64,000 bases of DNA, from positions 310,001-374,000 of the forward strand of contig NZ_BJHU01000025.1 in NCBI RefSeq assembly GCF_005405905.1, in the 5' to 3' direction. Source of the DNA: Acidovorax sp. NB1 (GTDB lineage: Bacteria > Pseudomonadota > Gammaproteobacteria > Burkholderiales > Burkholderiaceae_C). The translations under genes were made by a program, and so were the position numbers. Numbering within the stretch: the stretch's first letter is position 1; every line of letters begins with the position of its first letter. Positions 32,159 through 41,216 of this stretch are shown here, in pieces. Below the pieces are notes generated by a model. The model was not told the DNA's origin. It searched no databases and saw nothing but the letters and a program-made list of their open reading frames with translations.

Positions 32159-34108
32159 CTAGGCGCTGGCGTCGGCCTGCAGGGCCAGAAACTGTGGCGC
32201 GGGCATGGGCCGCGCAAACACATAGCCTTGCAGCACATCGCAACCCTGCTGCACCAGGTAGTCGGCCTGCTGCGGGGTTTCCACCCCCTCGGCAGTCACC
32301 TGCAGCCCCAGGCCATGCGCCAGCGCCACGATGGCGGTGACGATGGTGCGGCTGTGTTCCTGCTCGGGCAGATCGCGCACAAAGCTGCGGTCGATCTTCA
32401 GGCGCCGCATGGGCAATTGGCGCAGGTAGGCCAGGGACGAGTAGCCCGTGCCGAAATCGTCGATGGCCAGGTGGATGCCCAGCTGGCTCAGGCGGTGCAG
32501 CGTGTGCGCGCCTGCCTCCATGTTTTCCATGAGCACGGTTTCGGTGAGTTCGATTTCGAGCAGGTGGGCAGGCAGGCCTTCCTCGCGCAGGATGTCCATC
32601 ACCCGTTCGAGGAACTGCGGGTCGCCCAGCTGGCGCGCCGAGATGTTGACTGCCACCCGCAGCGGCCCGCGTGCAGTCCAGCGCGCGGCATCGCGGCACG
32701 CGGTGCGCAGCACCCAGTAGCCCAGCGGCACGATGAGGCCGCAGTCCTCGGCCACCGACACGGCTTCCAGCGGCGGCACCGCGCCCAGTTCGGCATGGGT
32801 CCAGCGCAGCAGGGCCTCGGCCCCTACCAGGGCCTGGCCGCGGGCGGCAAACAGCGGCTGGTAGTGCAGCGCCAGCCCGCCGCCCTGCTGCTCCAGCTCG
32901 GCGCGCAGCGCATGCTCGATGGCCTGGCGCCGCACCGCGGCCTGGTTCATCGACGGCTCGAAGCGCACGCAGCGGTTCTTGCCCATCTCCTTGGCGCGGT
33001 ACATGGCGGTGTCGGCGTTGCTCACCAGGGCGTTGATGTCGGGCGCATCGTCGGGAAAGGTGGCGATGCCTGCGCTGCCGGTGACGTTCATCTGCTGCCC
33101 CACCTCGGTGTAGGCCGCCTGGAAGACGCCGATGATGCGCTGCGCGTATTTCTGCAGCGCGGCGTCGTCCATGTCCAGCCGCAGGATCAGCGCGAATTCG
33201 TCGCCCCCCAGGCGTGCGATGGTGTCGGCGCTGCGCACCACCGACTGCAGGCGCTGGGCCACCTGGCGCAGCAGGCCGTCGCCTGCGGCATGCCCGAAGG
33301 TGTCGTTGAGTGTCTTGAAGTTGTCCAGGTCGATGTAGACCAGGGCCACCCTGTGCCCCATGCCACGGGCCAGTTCCAGTTCGGCGGCCAGCCGCTCGTT
33401 GAACGCATGGCGGTTGCCGGTGCCGGTGACGGCGTCGGTGTGGGCCAGCGTGTGCAGCCGCTGCTCGGCCTCGCGCACGGCGGCGCGGCTGCGCAGCACC
33501 ATGGCCGTGGCCACCGCCATGGCGCACACGGCCACCAGCAGCGCACTGGCAAAGCGGATGGCCAGCCGGGTGTGCACCTCCCGCATTGATTTGCGGATGT
33601 ACAGCGTGCCCAGCGAATTGGCCGTGCCCGCAGCGCCCGGGATGGCGCGGGTGATCTCCAGCATTTCCCAGCCGGAGCGCTCCAGCGCACCGTCCATGCC
33701 CGTCGCATGCAGCGTGGTCGGAAAGTTCGGGTCGCGGTTGTGTGCGTAGTGGGCAAACAGCACGCCGTCGGTGTCGTACACGCCCGCCGCCAGCACCATG
33801 GAGGACGCGCGCAGCGCACCCAGCATTTCGTTGGCCGTGCCCGTATCGCGGAACATGACCGCCGCCGAGACGTTGTCGGCCACGATGGCGGCCTCTACGC
33901 GGCTGTCCTGCAGCATGGAGCTGCGGGTGCTCCAGTAGTCCATGCCCGTGAGTGCCAGCACCACCGTGAGCAGCGCCAGCCCGGCCGACAGGATGCCCGT
34001 GGCCACCAGCCGCGAGGACAGCAGGATGGGCGGCAGCAGCGGAGCCGGTGCCGGTGCCGGTGCCGGTGCCGGTGCCGGGGCGGCGGGCGCGGGTGGCGGG
34101 ATGTTCAT
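32159..34108 (-). CDS. Membrane GGDEF-EAL protein with periplasmic sensor
   Basis: A 649-residue inner-membrane c-di-GMP enzyme. After a Pro-Ala repeat head (residues ~6-24) come one membrane helix (~33-57), a CHASE8-like periplasmic segment (~60-170; DNVSAAVMFRDTGTANEMLGAL) and a second helix (~183-207). GGDEF is intact at 301-305 with RSAD as the I-site. EAL is at 431-433, with VNISARQL, ELTETVL and DDFGTGYSSL conserved, so both activities look possible. Its start overlaps the yfiR-like stop by 4 bp and a TonB receptor precedes that, so the three form one operon. By analogy with YfiN/YfiR, the periplasmic partner probably inhibits it. Confidence 0.9.
   Translation of the reverse strand: MNIPPPAPAAPAPAPAPAPAPAPLLPPILLSSRLVATGILSAGLALLTVVLALTGMDYWSTRSSMLQDSRVEAAIVADNVSAAVMFRDTGTANEMLGALRASSMVLAAGVYDTDGVLFAHYAHNRDPNFPTTLHATGMDGALERSGWEMLEITRAIPGAAGTANSLGTLYIRKSMREVHTRLAIRFASALLVAVCAMAVATAMVLRSRAAVREAEQRLHTLAHTDAVTGTGNRHAFNERLAAELELARGMGHRVALVYIDLDNFKTLNDTFGHAAGDGLLRQVAQRLQSVVRSADTIARLGGDEFALILRLDMDDAALQKYAQRIIGVFQAAYTEVGQQMNVTGSAGIATFPDDAPDINALVSNADTAMYRAKEMGKNRCVRFEPSMNQAAVRRQAIEHALRAELEQQGGGLALHYQPLFAARGQALVGAEALLRWTHAELGAVPPLEAVSVAEDCGLIVPLGYWVLRTACRDAARWTARGPLRVAVNISARQLGDPQFLERVMDILREEGLPAHLLEIELTETVLMENMEAGAHTLHRLSQLGIHLAIDDFGTGYSSLAYLRQLPMRRLKIDRSFVRDLPEQEHSRTIVTAIVALAHGLGLQVTAEGVETPQQADYLVQQGCDVLQGYVFARPMPAPQFLALQADASA
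34044..34079. repeat. Hexanucleotide tandem repeat GCCGGT, 5-6 units
   Basis: Five perfect GCCGGT units and one imperfect unit within the 5' coding end of the GGDEF-EAL gene, encoding the Pro-Ala head. Unit gain or loss would change protein length without shifting the frame. Confidence 0.9.
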
Positions 34109-34665
34109 TTGCCCGCCCGGGCCAGGCGCAGCAGCCTGGAGCTGATGGTGAGCCCCGCCTTGGAGGCCGCATCGGGGCTGATGCCGAACACAATGCGCCC
34201 GTCGCGCTGGGCGAGTGCGATGACGATTTCCGGATTCACGAAAGTCAGCTCATCGGAAACCGTGAGCACCCCGTGTGCCGCAGGCAGGGTGCGCAGCGCA
34301 CGCAGCGCGGGTTCGACATCCATGTTGTTCAGCACCACCACCCGGCACTGGCGCAGGTTGCCGGGCTCCAGCAGTCTCACCCGCAGCGTGCGGCCCTTGC
34401 CCGCGGGCTTGCCCTCCAGCGCACTCAGGGGGCGTTTGAGGGGGCTGAAGGGCGACACGCACAGGCTCATCTCCTGGGCCGAGTCGCCTTCGCTGTCGGG
34501 CCATTCGATGAACTGGATGAAGTTGAAGATGTAGGCGGCCTTCAGCTCCAGCTCGCCCACGGGTTCGTTGGCATGGGTTGCGCCCCAGCCTGCCGTGCAC
34601 AGCGCCACCCACAGCCAGGCCACCAGCTTCACCAGCTTGCTGTGGGGGCGCAGGGTGTGGCACAT
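34105..34665 (-). CDS. YfiR-family periplasmic protein (DUF4154)
   Basis: A 186-residue exported protein with a signal peptide ending near THANE. The mature part begins with the family-defining ELKAAYIFNFIQFIEWPD and continues with the two-Cys YfiR pattern (Cys in SLCVSPF and in RQCRVVV). In Pseudomonas, YfiR binds the diguanylate cyclase YfiN in the periplasm and holds it off. Here it overlaps the downstream GGDEF-EAL gene by 4 bp and follows the TonB receptor gene by 3 bp, strongly suggesting a sensing unit. The usual OmpA-like YfiB partner is missing and the receptor takes its place. Confidence 0.88.
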   Translation of the reverse strand: MCHTLRPHSKLVKLVAWLWVALCTAGWGATHANEPVGELELKAAYIFNFIQFIEWPDSEGDSAQEMSLCVSPFSPLKRPLSALEGKPAGKGRTLRVRLLEPGNLRQCRVVVLNNMDVEPALRALRTLPAAHGVLTVSDELTFVNPEIVIALAQRDGRIVFGISPDAASKAGLTISSRLLRLARAGK

Positions 34666-34668
34666 GGC

Positions 34669-36717
34669 TCAGAACGCGTAGGTGAGCTTGATGCGGTAGG
34701 TCCGCCCGTCCTGCCGCACGGCGTCTTCCCGGATCTCGAACGAGGCCGGGTCCGAATGCCTGCGATCGAACAGGTTGTAGACCCCCACCGACACATCGGT
34801 GCCGGCAATGCGCGTGGTGTAGGTCATGTTGGTCAGCACATGCCCCGGCAGGCGCGTGCCACGCACGGTGCTGCGCGGGCCGATGCCGATGGCTTCGATG
34901 GCATAGCGCCCGACGCCCACCACGGGCCCGGTGGCCTGGTGCAGGGTGTCCGACCACTGCAGCTTGAGCAGGTGCCGGGGGGCGTTGGTCAGCGGGCCCG
35001 CCTGTGAGGGGTCGTGCGCCCGCTGCCAGCCATAGGCCATGCGCAGGCGCTGCCCGCCCTGCCAGCGCTGTTCGGCTTCGGCCTCCAGGCCGTGCACCCG
35101 CACCGCGCGGGTGTTGCCCACCGTGAGCCGGTCCGCATGGCTGGCGGTGTCCAGTACGACCAGGTCGGTCACGGACGAGCGGAATGCCGTCAGCAGCAAG
35201 CGGCTGGCGCCGGTGGGTGCGTGTTCCAGCGCCAGCTCGGTGGTGCGCACGCGTTCGGAGCGCAGGCCCGCCCCATCCACCACACCACCGGGCAGGTCCA
35301 CGCGGTAGTCGCGTTCGTAGGCATTGGGCGGCCGGTAGGCCGTGCCGTGCAGCAGCTTGACGGCGGTGCTGGGGTTCCACCAGTACACCAGCCCCAGGCG
35401 CGGGTGGACGGCGCTCGCGCTGCCCGACTGCTTGCCCCAGCGCAGCCCGGCATGGAGCGTGAGGTCGGGGCTGAGGGCGAATTCGTCCTGGAAGTACAGG
35501 CCCAGCACATCGCCTTTGCGGCGCACGTCCAGGTACTGCGCGGGCGGCGCGATGTCGATGTTGGTCTGGTCGATGCGCGTGTCACGCCGGTAGTCCAGGC
35601 CCCAGGACAGCTTGTGGCGCGCCAGCGCCGTGCTGACCCACTGCCACTCGGTGCCCCACCACTGGCCAGTGCCCACATCGCGGTTCAGCGTGACGGGCGG
35701 GTAGTCGTACACATAGTCGCCCACGAACTGGTAGCGGCCTGCATGCAGGCGCCCGGTGAAGGCCAGTGTGGGCTGCAGCTGCGTGGTGTATTCCGCCGCC
35801 AGCAGGGTGCTTTGGTCGATGAAGCGCGAGCGCGGATCGTTGAAGACCTGCGAGAACGCCGCCGTGGGCACGCCCTTGGTGCGTTCGCCATGGGCCAGCG
35901 TGAGCGCCAGCCCCTCGTGGGCCCGGCGCACAAACAGCTGGGTGCTGCGGTCATAGTCCAGCCGCTGCGCCACGCCGCCCGGGTTCGCAGGGGTGTCGAA
36001 CGCGGGGTAGCGCTGATCGGCCCCGCGTTTGGTGGCCCGGGTTGCCGAAACCAGCCAGTCCGCCCCCAGCGCATCCACCGTGCCCACCGACAACCGCAGC
36101 TTGGCGCTGCCATGGCTGCCCACCTCGGTGCTCACCTGTGGCCCGGTCAGCTGGCGGCCCGTGCGTGTAATCACATTGACGACACCAAAGAAGGCGTTGG
36201 CCCCGTACACCGCCGACCCGGGCCCGGGCACAAATTCCACCCGGTCCACCAGGTCCAGGTCCAGCGGAAAGTCGGTGCCGATGCCCGCCTGGTCGTAGAG
36301 GTTGTCGTTGAAGCGCACCCCGTTGACCAGCAGCAGCACCCGCGTGTTGTAGTCGCCCGGGGTCGCAAAGCCCCGCATGCCCAGGTAGTGGTAGGCACGG
36401 TCGTAGGAGATGTACAGCCCGCGCATGCTGCCCAGCACATCGGCCAGCGTGCGGTAGCCCAACAGCCGGATGTCGTCGGCCGTGACCACGCTCACGGCGG
36501 CGGGGGCTTCGAGTGCGGTCTGTGCATAGCGGCTGGCCGTGGTGACCTGCATCTGCATGAGCTGCTCCAGCGGCAGGTCGGCCACCGCCGCCTGGGCCTG
36601 GGCTTGCGCTTGCAGGCCCCCGGCACACAGCAGTGCCAACACCTTGGCAAACAGCCGCCGCAAGGTCGGCATGTGCGGTGGTGGCCGCTGCAGCATTCTT
36701 CTAGATCCTCGTGCCAT
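34669..36717 (-). CDS. TonB-dependent outer-membrane receptor
   Basis: A 682-residue receptor. A signal peptide lies in the first ~43 residues. The plug domain follows, with SVVTADDIRLLGYRTLADVL, YHYLGMRGF and NDNLYDQAGIGTD, then PGPGSAVYGANAFFGVVNVITR. A 22-strand-type barrel ends in RIKLTYAF with a terminal Phe. The start at 36717 was chosen because GGAGG lies seven bases upstream; the frame is open to 37068 without homology. It is the first gene of an operon with the YfiR-like and GGDEF-EAL proteins. The ligand is unknown; no riboswitch or Fur box is obvious upstream. Confidence 0.92.
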   Translation of the reverse strand: MARGSRRMLQRPPPHMPTLRRLFAKVLALLCAGGLQAQAQAQAAVADLPLEQLMQMQVTTASRYAQTALEAPAAVSVVTADDIRLLGYRTLADVLGSMRGLYISYDRAYHYLGMRGFATPGDYNTRVLLLVNGVRFNDNLYDQAGIGTDFPLDLDLVDRVEFVPGPGSAVYGANAFFGVVNVITRTGRQLTGPQVSTEVGSHGSAKLRLSVGTVDALGADWLVSATRATKRGADQRYPAFDTPANPGGVAQRLDYDRSTQLFVRRAHEGLALTLAHGERTKGVPTAAFSQVFNDPRSRFIDQSTLLAAEYTTQLQPTLAFTGRLHAGRYQFVGDYVYDYPPVTLNRDVGTGQWWGTEWQWVSTALARHKLSWGLDYRRDTRIDQTNIDIAPPAQYLDVRRKGDVLGLYFQDEFALSPDLTLHAGLRWGKQSGSASAVHPRLGLVYWWNPSTAVKLLHGTAYRPPNAYERDYRVDLPGGVVDGAGLRSERVRTTELALEHAPTGASRLLLTAFRSSVTDLVVLDTASHADRLTVGNTRAVRVHGLEAEAEQRWQGGQRLRMAYGWQRAHDPSQAGPLTNAPRHLLKLQWSDTLHQATGPVVGVGRYAIEAIGIGPRSTVRGTRLPGHVLTNMTYTTRIAGTDVSVGVYNLFDRRHSDPASFEIREDAVRQDGRTYRIKLTYAF

Positions 36718-37218
36718 GGGCTGGCCTCCGTGTAGGGCAGGCAGGCGTAGGGGCGCGTGTCTGTCGATGGATCCGGGGTGGGACAGGTACAGGTCTTTTT
36801 TCTTTACAAATTGTATCGACGGGATGCTGCGGATCACAGGGCCCCGCATTGGTGATGTCCCTAGGATCATCCCTTGCACGCATTGGGTGAGAAGCACGCG
36901 TTGCAGACCAGGATGAGCCCCCACACATCCACAGGTGCTGCCTTCAGTCCTTACCCCGTTCCCGGGCCTGGGCGGCGGAGATCCAGCCCCCCGCCCGTCG
37001 GCGCTGAAGCGCAGCAGGGACCGCAGCAGTGTTGTTCCATTGTCCTTTTCCTCTGCGCGGGATCGCAAGGATGGGGCCGGGAGCCTGGAGCCAAAGACCC
37101 CATGCGCCAGCGAAAACCCGGGTATTTGTCTCGCTTGCCGCCACCAGGTGCAGCACCCGGGACGGGGCGCGTGCAGGTTCTGGCGTGTGGCTGAACCTGC
37201 CCGTCAAGAATCTTGCTT
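36718..37218. other. Intergenic region upstream of the TonB receptor operon
   Basis: A 501-bp gap between the LysR gene 3' end and the receptor. It is mostly GC-rich, with a short AT-rich patch at 36796-36822 that may hold the operon promoter. I looked for cobalamin or c-di-GMP riboswitch signatures on the minus strand and saw none. No gene is credible. Confidence 0.5.
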
Positions 37219-38103
37219 TTAGTGCTGCAGTGACCGGGCTGCCAGGCGCACGGCGGCCAGGAATTTGCCTGCGGCTGGCGTGGGCAGGGCCCCCTTTCGG
37301 GTGATGGCGCTGATGGTGAGTTCCGGCAGGCGCGTCTGCACGGGGATGGCGCGGATGCCATGGCGCGCCAGTTCGCGGTCCAGCGCCGGGCGGGCGAACA
37401 CGCTGATCAGGTCGCCCCGCCCCACCAGCGCACGCGTGATCTCCATCGAGCGGCTGACCACGATGCGCTCTGGCGCGGGCACGCCGCTGCCGGCGAACAG
37501 GTCTTCGACCATGGCGCGGTCCCAGCCCACCCACTCCTCGTTCTGCAGCGCGGCCAGGCTGCGCACCCGTGCGCGCAGGTGGCCTACGCGCGCGCAGATG
37601 GCCAGCGGCGTGGTGAGCAGCTCCTCGCAATCGAGTTCGGGGCCGATGCGCTCCACACGGTGCTGCACCAGTGCCAGGTCCAGCAAGCCCTCGCGCAGCG
37701 CGGGCAGCACCAGGGGTGCCAGGCCTTCGCTGAACTCCAGCGCCGTGGCGGGTAGTTCGGCGCGGAACAGCGCCAGTGCCTGCGGCAGCAGCGCCATCGC
37801 GGGAACGGACGACACCGCCACGCGCACGCAACCGAGCTGGCCGTCGCGCATCTGGCGCAGCTCATCGCGTGCGCGCTCGGCCTCCTGCTCCAGCAGGCGC
37901 GCACGTTTTTCAAAGGCCAGGCCGTATTCGGTGGGCGTGACGCCTTGGGCGCCGCGCACGAAGAGTGGCACCTGAAGGCTCTCCTCCAGCTCGCGGATCG
38001 CACGCGAGATCGCAGGCTGCGTGATGAACAGCGCATTCGCCGCCTGGCGGATGCTGCGCAGTTGCATCACGGTGAGAAAGGCTTTGAGCTGGTGCGGTTT
38101 CAT
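37219..38103 (-). CDS. LysR-family transcriptional regulator
   Basis: A 294-residue LysR regulator. The winged helix is at the N-terminus (MKPHQLKAFLTVMQLRSIRQ, then AANALFITQPAISRAIRELE), and the effector-binding domain starts near GCVRVAVSSVPAMALLP. It is divergent from the M20 amidohydrolase with 112 bp between the starts. The gap contains ACAACGAAATTGT, an inverted repeat compatible with a LysR site. Control of the amidohydrolase is inferred from this arrangement. Confidence 0.9.
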   Translation of the reverse strand: MKPHQLKAFLTVMQLRSIRQAANALFITQPAISRAIRELEESLQVPLFVRGAQGVTPTEYGLAFEKRARLLEQEAERARDELRQMRDGQLGCVRVAVSSVPAMALLPQALALFRAELPATALEFSEGLAPLVLPALREGLLDLALVQHRVERIGPELDCEELLTTPLAICARVGHLRARVRSLAALQNEEWVGWDRAMVEDLFAGSGVPAPERIVVSRSMEITRALVGRGDLISVFARPALDRELARHGIRAIPVQTRLPELTISAITRKGALPTPAAGKFLAAVRLAARSLQH

Positions 38104-38215
38104 GGGGAATGCGGTGATGCATTTTAGTTTTCACGACAACGAAATTGTGACTGTTCGCGGCATGGGCTCGACGCTAGAGTGGCTGGCGTTCTTGTCCATC
38201 CCGAAGGGTTCCCCC

Positions 38216-39544
38216 ATGAAATACCGGCTCCTGCCGCTCGCCGCATTGCTGGCCAGCCTGGCCCTGTCCGCCAACGCCCAGACGGCGGCATCCCCCCTGG
38301 CCCAGCGCGTGCTGGCCCTGTCCGACGCGGCCGAGCCCCAGGTGATCGCCTGGCGCCGCCACATCCACCAGCACCCCGAGCTGTCCTACGAAGAGGTGCA
38401 GACAGCTGCCTACGTTGCGGCCGCACTGGCGAAGATGCCCGGCATCGAAATCCAGACTGGGATCGCCAAGACCGGCATCAAGGCCGTGCTGCGCGGCGGC
38501 AAGCCCGGCCCTGTGGTGGCCCTGCGCGCCGACATGGATGCCCTGCCCGTGCAGGAGCGCAACGACCTGCCCTTCAAGTCCACCGCGCGCGCGCAGTGGC
38601 GCGGCAACGAGACCCCCGTATCCCATGCCTGCGGGCACGACACCCACGTCGCCATGCTGCTGGGCGCGGCGCAGGCGCTCTCCAGCGTGCGCAGCGAGCT
38701 TGCAGGCACCGTGGTCTTCCTGTTTCAGCCGGCCGAGGAACTGGGCCCCGGCCCCGTGCCCAGCGGCGCCAAGGCCATGATGGAGGCCAAGGTGCTCGAC
38801 AACCCCAAGGTCGATGTCGTCATGGGCCAGCACATCAGTGCCCGCGCACCGGGCAACACCCTGGCCTACCGCGCTGGCAGCTTCATGGCCAGCGGCGATG
38901 TCTTCAACATCAAGCTCCAGGGCAAGGGCGGCCACGGCTCTTCGCCCTGGACGGCCAAGGATCCCACGCTGACCGCGGCCGAGATCGTGCTCGCGCTGCA
39001 GGGCATCATCAGCCAGCAGATCGACCCGCTGGACGGCCCCACGGTGGTCACCGTGGGCCTGCTGCAAAGCGGCAACCGCGTCAACATCCTGCCCGACACG
39101 GCCGAGATCGGCGGCACTGTGCGCTCGTTGTCGGCGCGCAACCAGAAGGTCGCGCACGAGAGCATCCGCCTCAAAGCCCAGAAGATCGCCGAGAGCGCGG
39201 GCCTCACGGCCGAGGTCACCATCGACACCGGCTACGAGGTGGTGGTCAGCGACCCGAAGATCACTGCAGCCCTGGCCCCCGCGTTCGCCGCAGCGGCTGG
39301 TGGTGCCGACAAGGCCAGGGAGGTATTGCCCTCCATGGGCTCGGAGGACTTCGGGTCGTTCGGCGGCAGCGGTGTGCCCGTGGTGTTCTGGAACCTGTAT
39401 GCCTCGCCCTTTGGCGACAAGTCCGGTGCGCCCAACCACTCGTCCGAGTTCGTGATCGACGAAAAAGCCCTGCGCATCGGCGTGCGGGCCCTCACCAGCG
39501 CCACGCTGGCGTACATGGCGCAGAACCCGGCAGCCAAACGCTGA
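38216..39544 (+). CDS. Exported M20-family amidohydrolase/peptidase
   Basis: A 442-residue metal-dependent hydrolase of the M20D (hippurate hydrolase/IAA-amino-acid hydrolase) group. A clear signal peptide (cleavage near ANAQ) puts it in the periplasm. Metal and catalytic motifs are RRHIHQHPELSYEE, SHACGHDTHVAMLLGAA, FQPAEE and GSEDFGSF. The dimerisation domain contains GKGGHGSSPW. The start at 38216 gives the signal peptide; the frame is open further upstream. It probably cleaves N-acyl amino acids outside the cytoplasm. A divergent LysR gene is the likely regulator and a strong terminator follows. Confidence 0.92.
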   Translation: MKYRLLPLAALLASLALSANAQTAASPLAQRVLALSDAAEPQVIAWRRHIHQHPELSYEEVQTAAYVAAALAKMPGIEIQTGIAKTGIKAVLRGGKPGPVVALRADMDALPVQERNDLPFKSTARAQWRGNETPVSHACGHDTHVAMLLGAAQALSSVRSELAGTVVFLFQPAEELGPGPVPSGAKAMMEAKVLDNPKVDVVMGQHISARAPGNTLAYRAGSFMASGDVFNIKLQGKGGHGSSPWTAKDPTLTAAEIVLALQGIISQQIDPLDGPTVVTVGLLQSGNRVNILPDTAEIGGTVRSLSARNQKVAHESIRLKAQKIAESAGLTAEVTIDTGYEVVVSDPKITAALAPAFAAAAGGADKAREVLPSMGSEDFGSFGGSGVPVVFWNLYASPFGDKSGAPNHSSEFVIDEKALRIGVRALTSATLAYMAQNPAAKR

Positions 39545-39567
39545 CCACTGCGGCGCCCTTCGCAATC

Positions 39568-39600
39568 AGCCCATGCCGGGTCCGGCATGGGCTGTTTTTC
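39568..39600 (+). terminator. Intrinsic terminator after the M20 amidohydrolase
   Basis: A perfect 12-bp stem AGCCCATGCCGG / CCGGCATGGGCT with a 2-base loop, followed by GTTTTT. Confidence 0.92.
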
Positions 39601-39755
39601 ATTGGGAATGAAAATTTCCTAAGTACAAACCCTGAATTTGCGAAACCCGTGTCGATTTCGCACCCGGTCGCCCGTCGTGGAGGATGAGCGCAGAGAAATT
39701 CTTCCTTCCCTTCCCGTCTCTGCGCAGCGTGTTCCACCCCCACAGGAGATCTGCC

Positions 39756-40172
39756 ATGCGATTCATCATTCTGGTGAAAGCCAGCCCCGAGAGCGAAGCC
39801 GGTGTCATGCCCGGCGAGGACCTGCTTGCCGCCATGGGCGCCTACCACGAAGAACTGGCCCGCGCGGGCGTGCTGCTGGACGGCGTGGGCCTGAAGGCCA
39901 GCGCCCAGGGCTGGCGGGTGCGCTACGGCAAGGGGGGCGAGCGCACGGTCGTCGATGGCCCTTTCACCGAAACGAAGGAGTTGCTGGCGGGCTACACGCT
40001 GATCCAGGTACGCTCCCGCGAAGAGGCCATGGAATGGGCGCGCCGCTTCCCCAACCCGCGCGGCGAGGACCTGGAGACCGAGATTGAAGTGCGCCCGGTT
40101 TTTGAACTGGACGACTTCGCACCCGGCGAGGCCGTGCAGCGCTTTCGCGACCTCGACGCCGCACGGGTCTGA
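39756..40172 (+). CDS. YCII/DGPF-domain protein of the ECF42-type cluster
   Basis: A 138-residue DGPF protein. It has MRFIILVKASPESEAGVMP at the start and VDGPFTETKELLAGYTLIQV as the signature. CAGGAGA lies just upstream of the chosen start. DGPF proteins are the conserved genomic partners of ECF42 sigma factors. Here the order is DGPF, SRPBCC, VOC, ECF42-type sigma, GFA, all on one strand with gaps of 60 bp or less, so an operon is likely. Biochemical role unknown. Confidence 0.87.
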   Translation: MRFIILVKASPESEAGVMPGEDLLAAMGAYHEELARAGVLLDGVGLKASAQGWRVRYGKGGERTVVDGPFTETKELLAGYTLIQVRSREEAMEWARRFPNPRGEDLETEIEVRPVFELDDFAPGEAVQRFRDLDAARV

Positions 40173-40205
40173 GCCCTGGCGCCTTGTGACACAGGAGACC
40201 CCACC

Positions 40206-40742
40206 ATGATCAAGACCATTGCTCTCGTGCTGCTCGCCGCCCTGGCCCTGCTGCTGGCCTATGCCGCCACGCGCCCCGACACCTTCCGCGTGGAACGCAG
40301 CCGGGTGATTTCCGCATCGCCTGAGCGGGTGTACGGGCTCATCCACGACCTGCGCCAGTTCAACACCTGGAACCCCTACGAACGCAAGGACCCCGCCATC
40401 CAGGGCGAATACAGCGCCACCACCACCGGCCCCGGCGCACGCTACGCCTGGCAGGGTGACAAGGTGGGCACCGGCAGCATGGAAATCGTGGACGCCACCG
40501 CCCCGGCGCGCGTGGCGATGAAGCTCGATTTTGTAGCTCCGTTCGAAGCCCACAACCAGGTTGAGTTCACGCTGTTGCCCGAGGGCCCCGGCGCCACCCG
40601 CGTGACCTGGGCCATGCAGGGCCCGGTGCCCTACCTCGCCAAGATCGCCCACCTGTTCTTCAACATGGACCGCATGGTGGGGCAGGACTTCGAGGACGGC
40701 CTGGCCAACCTGCAGGCCGTGGCGCAAAAGCCTGCGACCTGA
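40206..40742 (+). CDS. SRPBCC-family protein with N-terminal membrane anchor
   Basis: A 178-residue protein. An N-terminal hydrophobic helix (about 3-22) is followed by a START/SRPBCC (polyketide cyclase-like) domain beginning VERSRVISASPERVYGLIHD and including FNTWNPYERKDP. Such domains bind hydrophobic ligands. CAGGAGA precedes the start, the same ribosome-site style as its neighbour. It is part of the ECF42-associated gene set. Function unknown. Confidence 0.85.
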   Translation: MIKTIALVLLAALALLLAYAATRPDTFRVERSRVISASPERVYGLIHDLRQFNTWNPYERKDPAIQGEYSATTTGPGARYAWQGDKVGTGSMEIVDATAPARVAMKLDFVAPFEAHNQVEFTLLPEGPGATRVTWAMQGPVPYLAKIAHLFFNMDRMVGQDFEDGLANLQAVAQKPAT

Positions 40743-40802
40743 GCCCCCTTCTTTGCAAACCCCGCGTTTCCCTATACCTTCCCCTTTCTTCAGGAGCACT
40801 TC

Positions 40803-41210
40803 ATGCACCAACAGATCTTCGTGAACCTGCCCATCGAGAACATGGCCCGCTCGCAGGCGTTCTTCCGCGCGCTGGGCTACGAGTTCAACCCCCAGTTCAC
40901 CAACGACCAGGGCGCCTGCCTGGTGGTGGGCGAGAACCTCTTCGTGATGCTGCTGGTCAAGAGCTTCTACCAAACCTTCACCGACAAGGCGATTGCCAAC
41001 GCGCGCACGACCTCCGAAGTGCTGGTGTGTTTCTCGTGCCAAAGCCGTGCAGAGGTTGATGCCCTGGTGGACAAAGCCGTGGCCGCAGGCGCCACTACGC
41101 CGCGCCCGGCGCAGGACCTGGGCTTCATGTACTCGCGCAGCTTTGACGACCTGGACGGCCACACCTGGGAGTTTGTGCACATGGTGGACGCGAGCCAGGC
41201 CCTGGGCTGA
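40803..41210 (+). CDS. VOC/glyoxalase-like protein
   Basis: A 135-residue vicinal-oxygen-chelate fold protein. It opens with IFVNLPIENMARSQAFFRALGYEF and closes with YSRSFDDLDGHTWEFVHM, the paired beta-alpha-beta motifs of this family. The metal ligands are only partly conserved (His2/His3 region, Glu in WEF), so enzymatic activity is not assured. GGAG lies 7-10 bases upstream. The sigma-factor gene starts 7 bases after its stop, indicating cotranscription. Confidence 0.86.
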   Translation: MHQQIFVNLPIENMARSQAFFRALGYEFNPQFTNDQGACLVVGENLFVMLLVKSFYQTFTDKAIANARTTSEVLVCFSCQSRAEVDALVDKAVAAGATTPRPAQDLGFMYSRSFDDLDGHTWEFVHMVDASQALG

Positions 41211-41216
41211 CGGCCA

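Noticed and set aside
36718-37218. Riboswitch (cobalamin or c-di-GMP) upstream of the TonB receptor operon
   Set aside because: I looked on the minus strand for the conserved cores of both classes and did not find them.
36951-37361. Possible small Cys-rich protein near the LysR gene (MEQHCCGPCC)
   Set aside because: It lies partly inside the LysR gene and its upstream gap, has no ribosome site and no sign of conservation.
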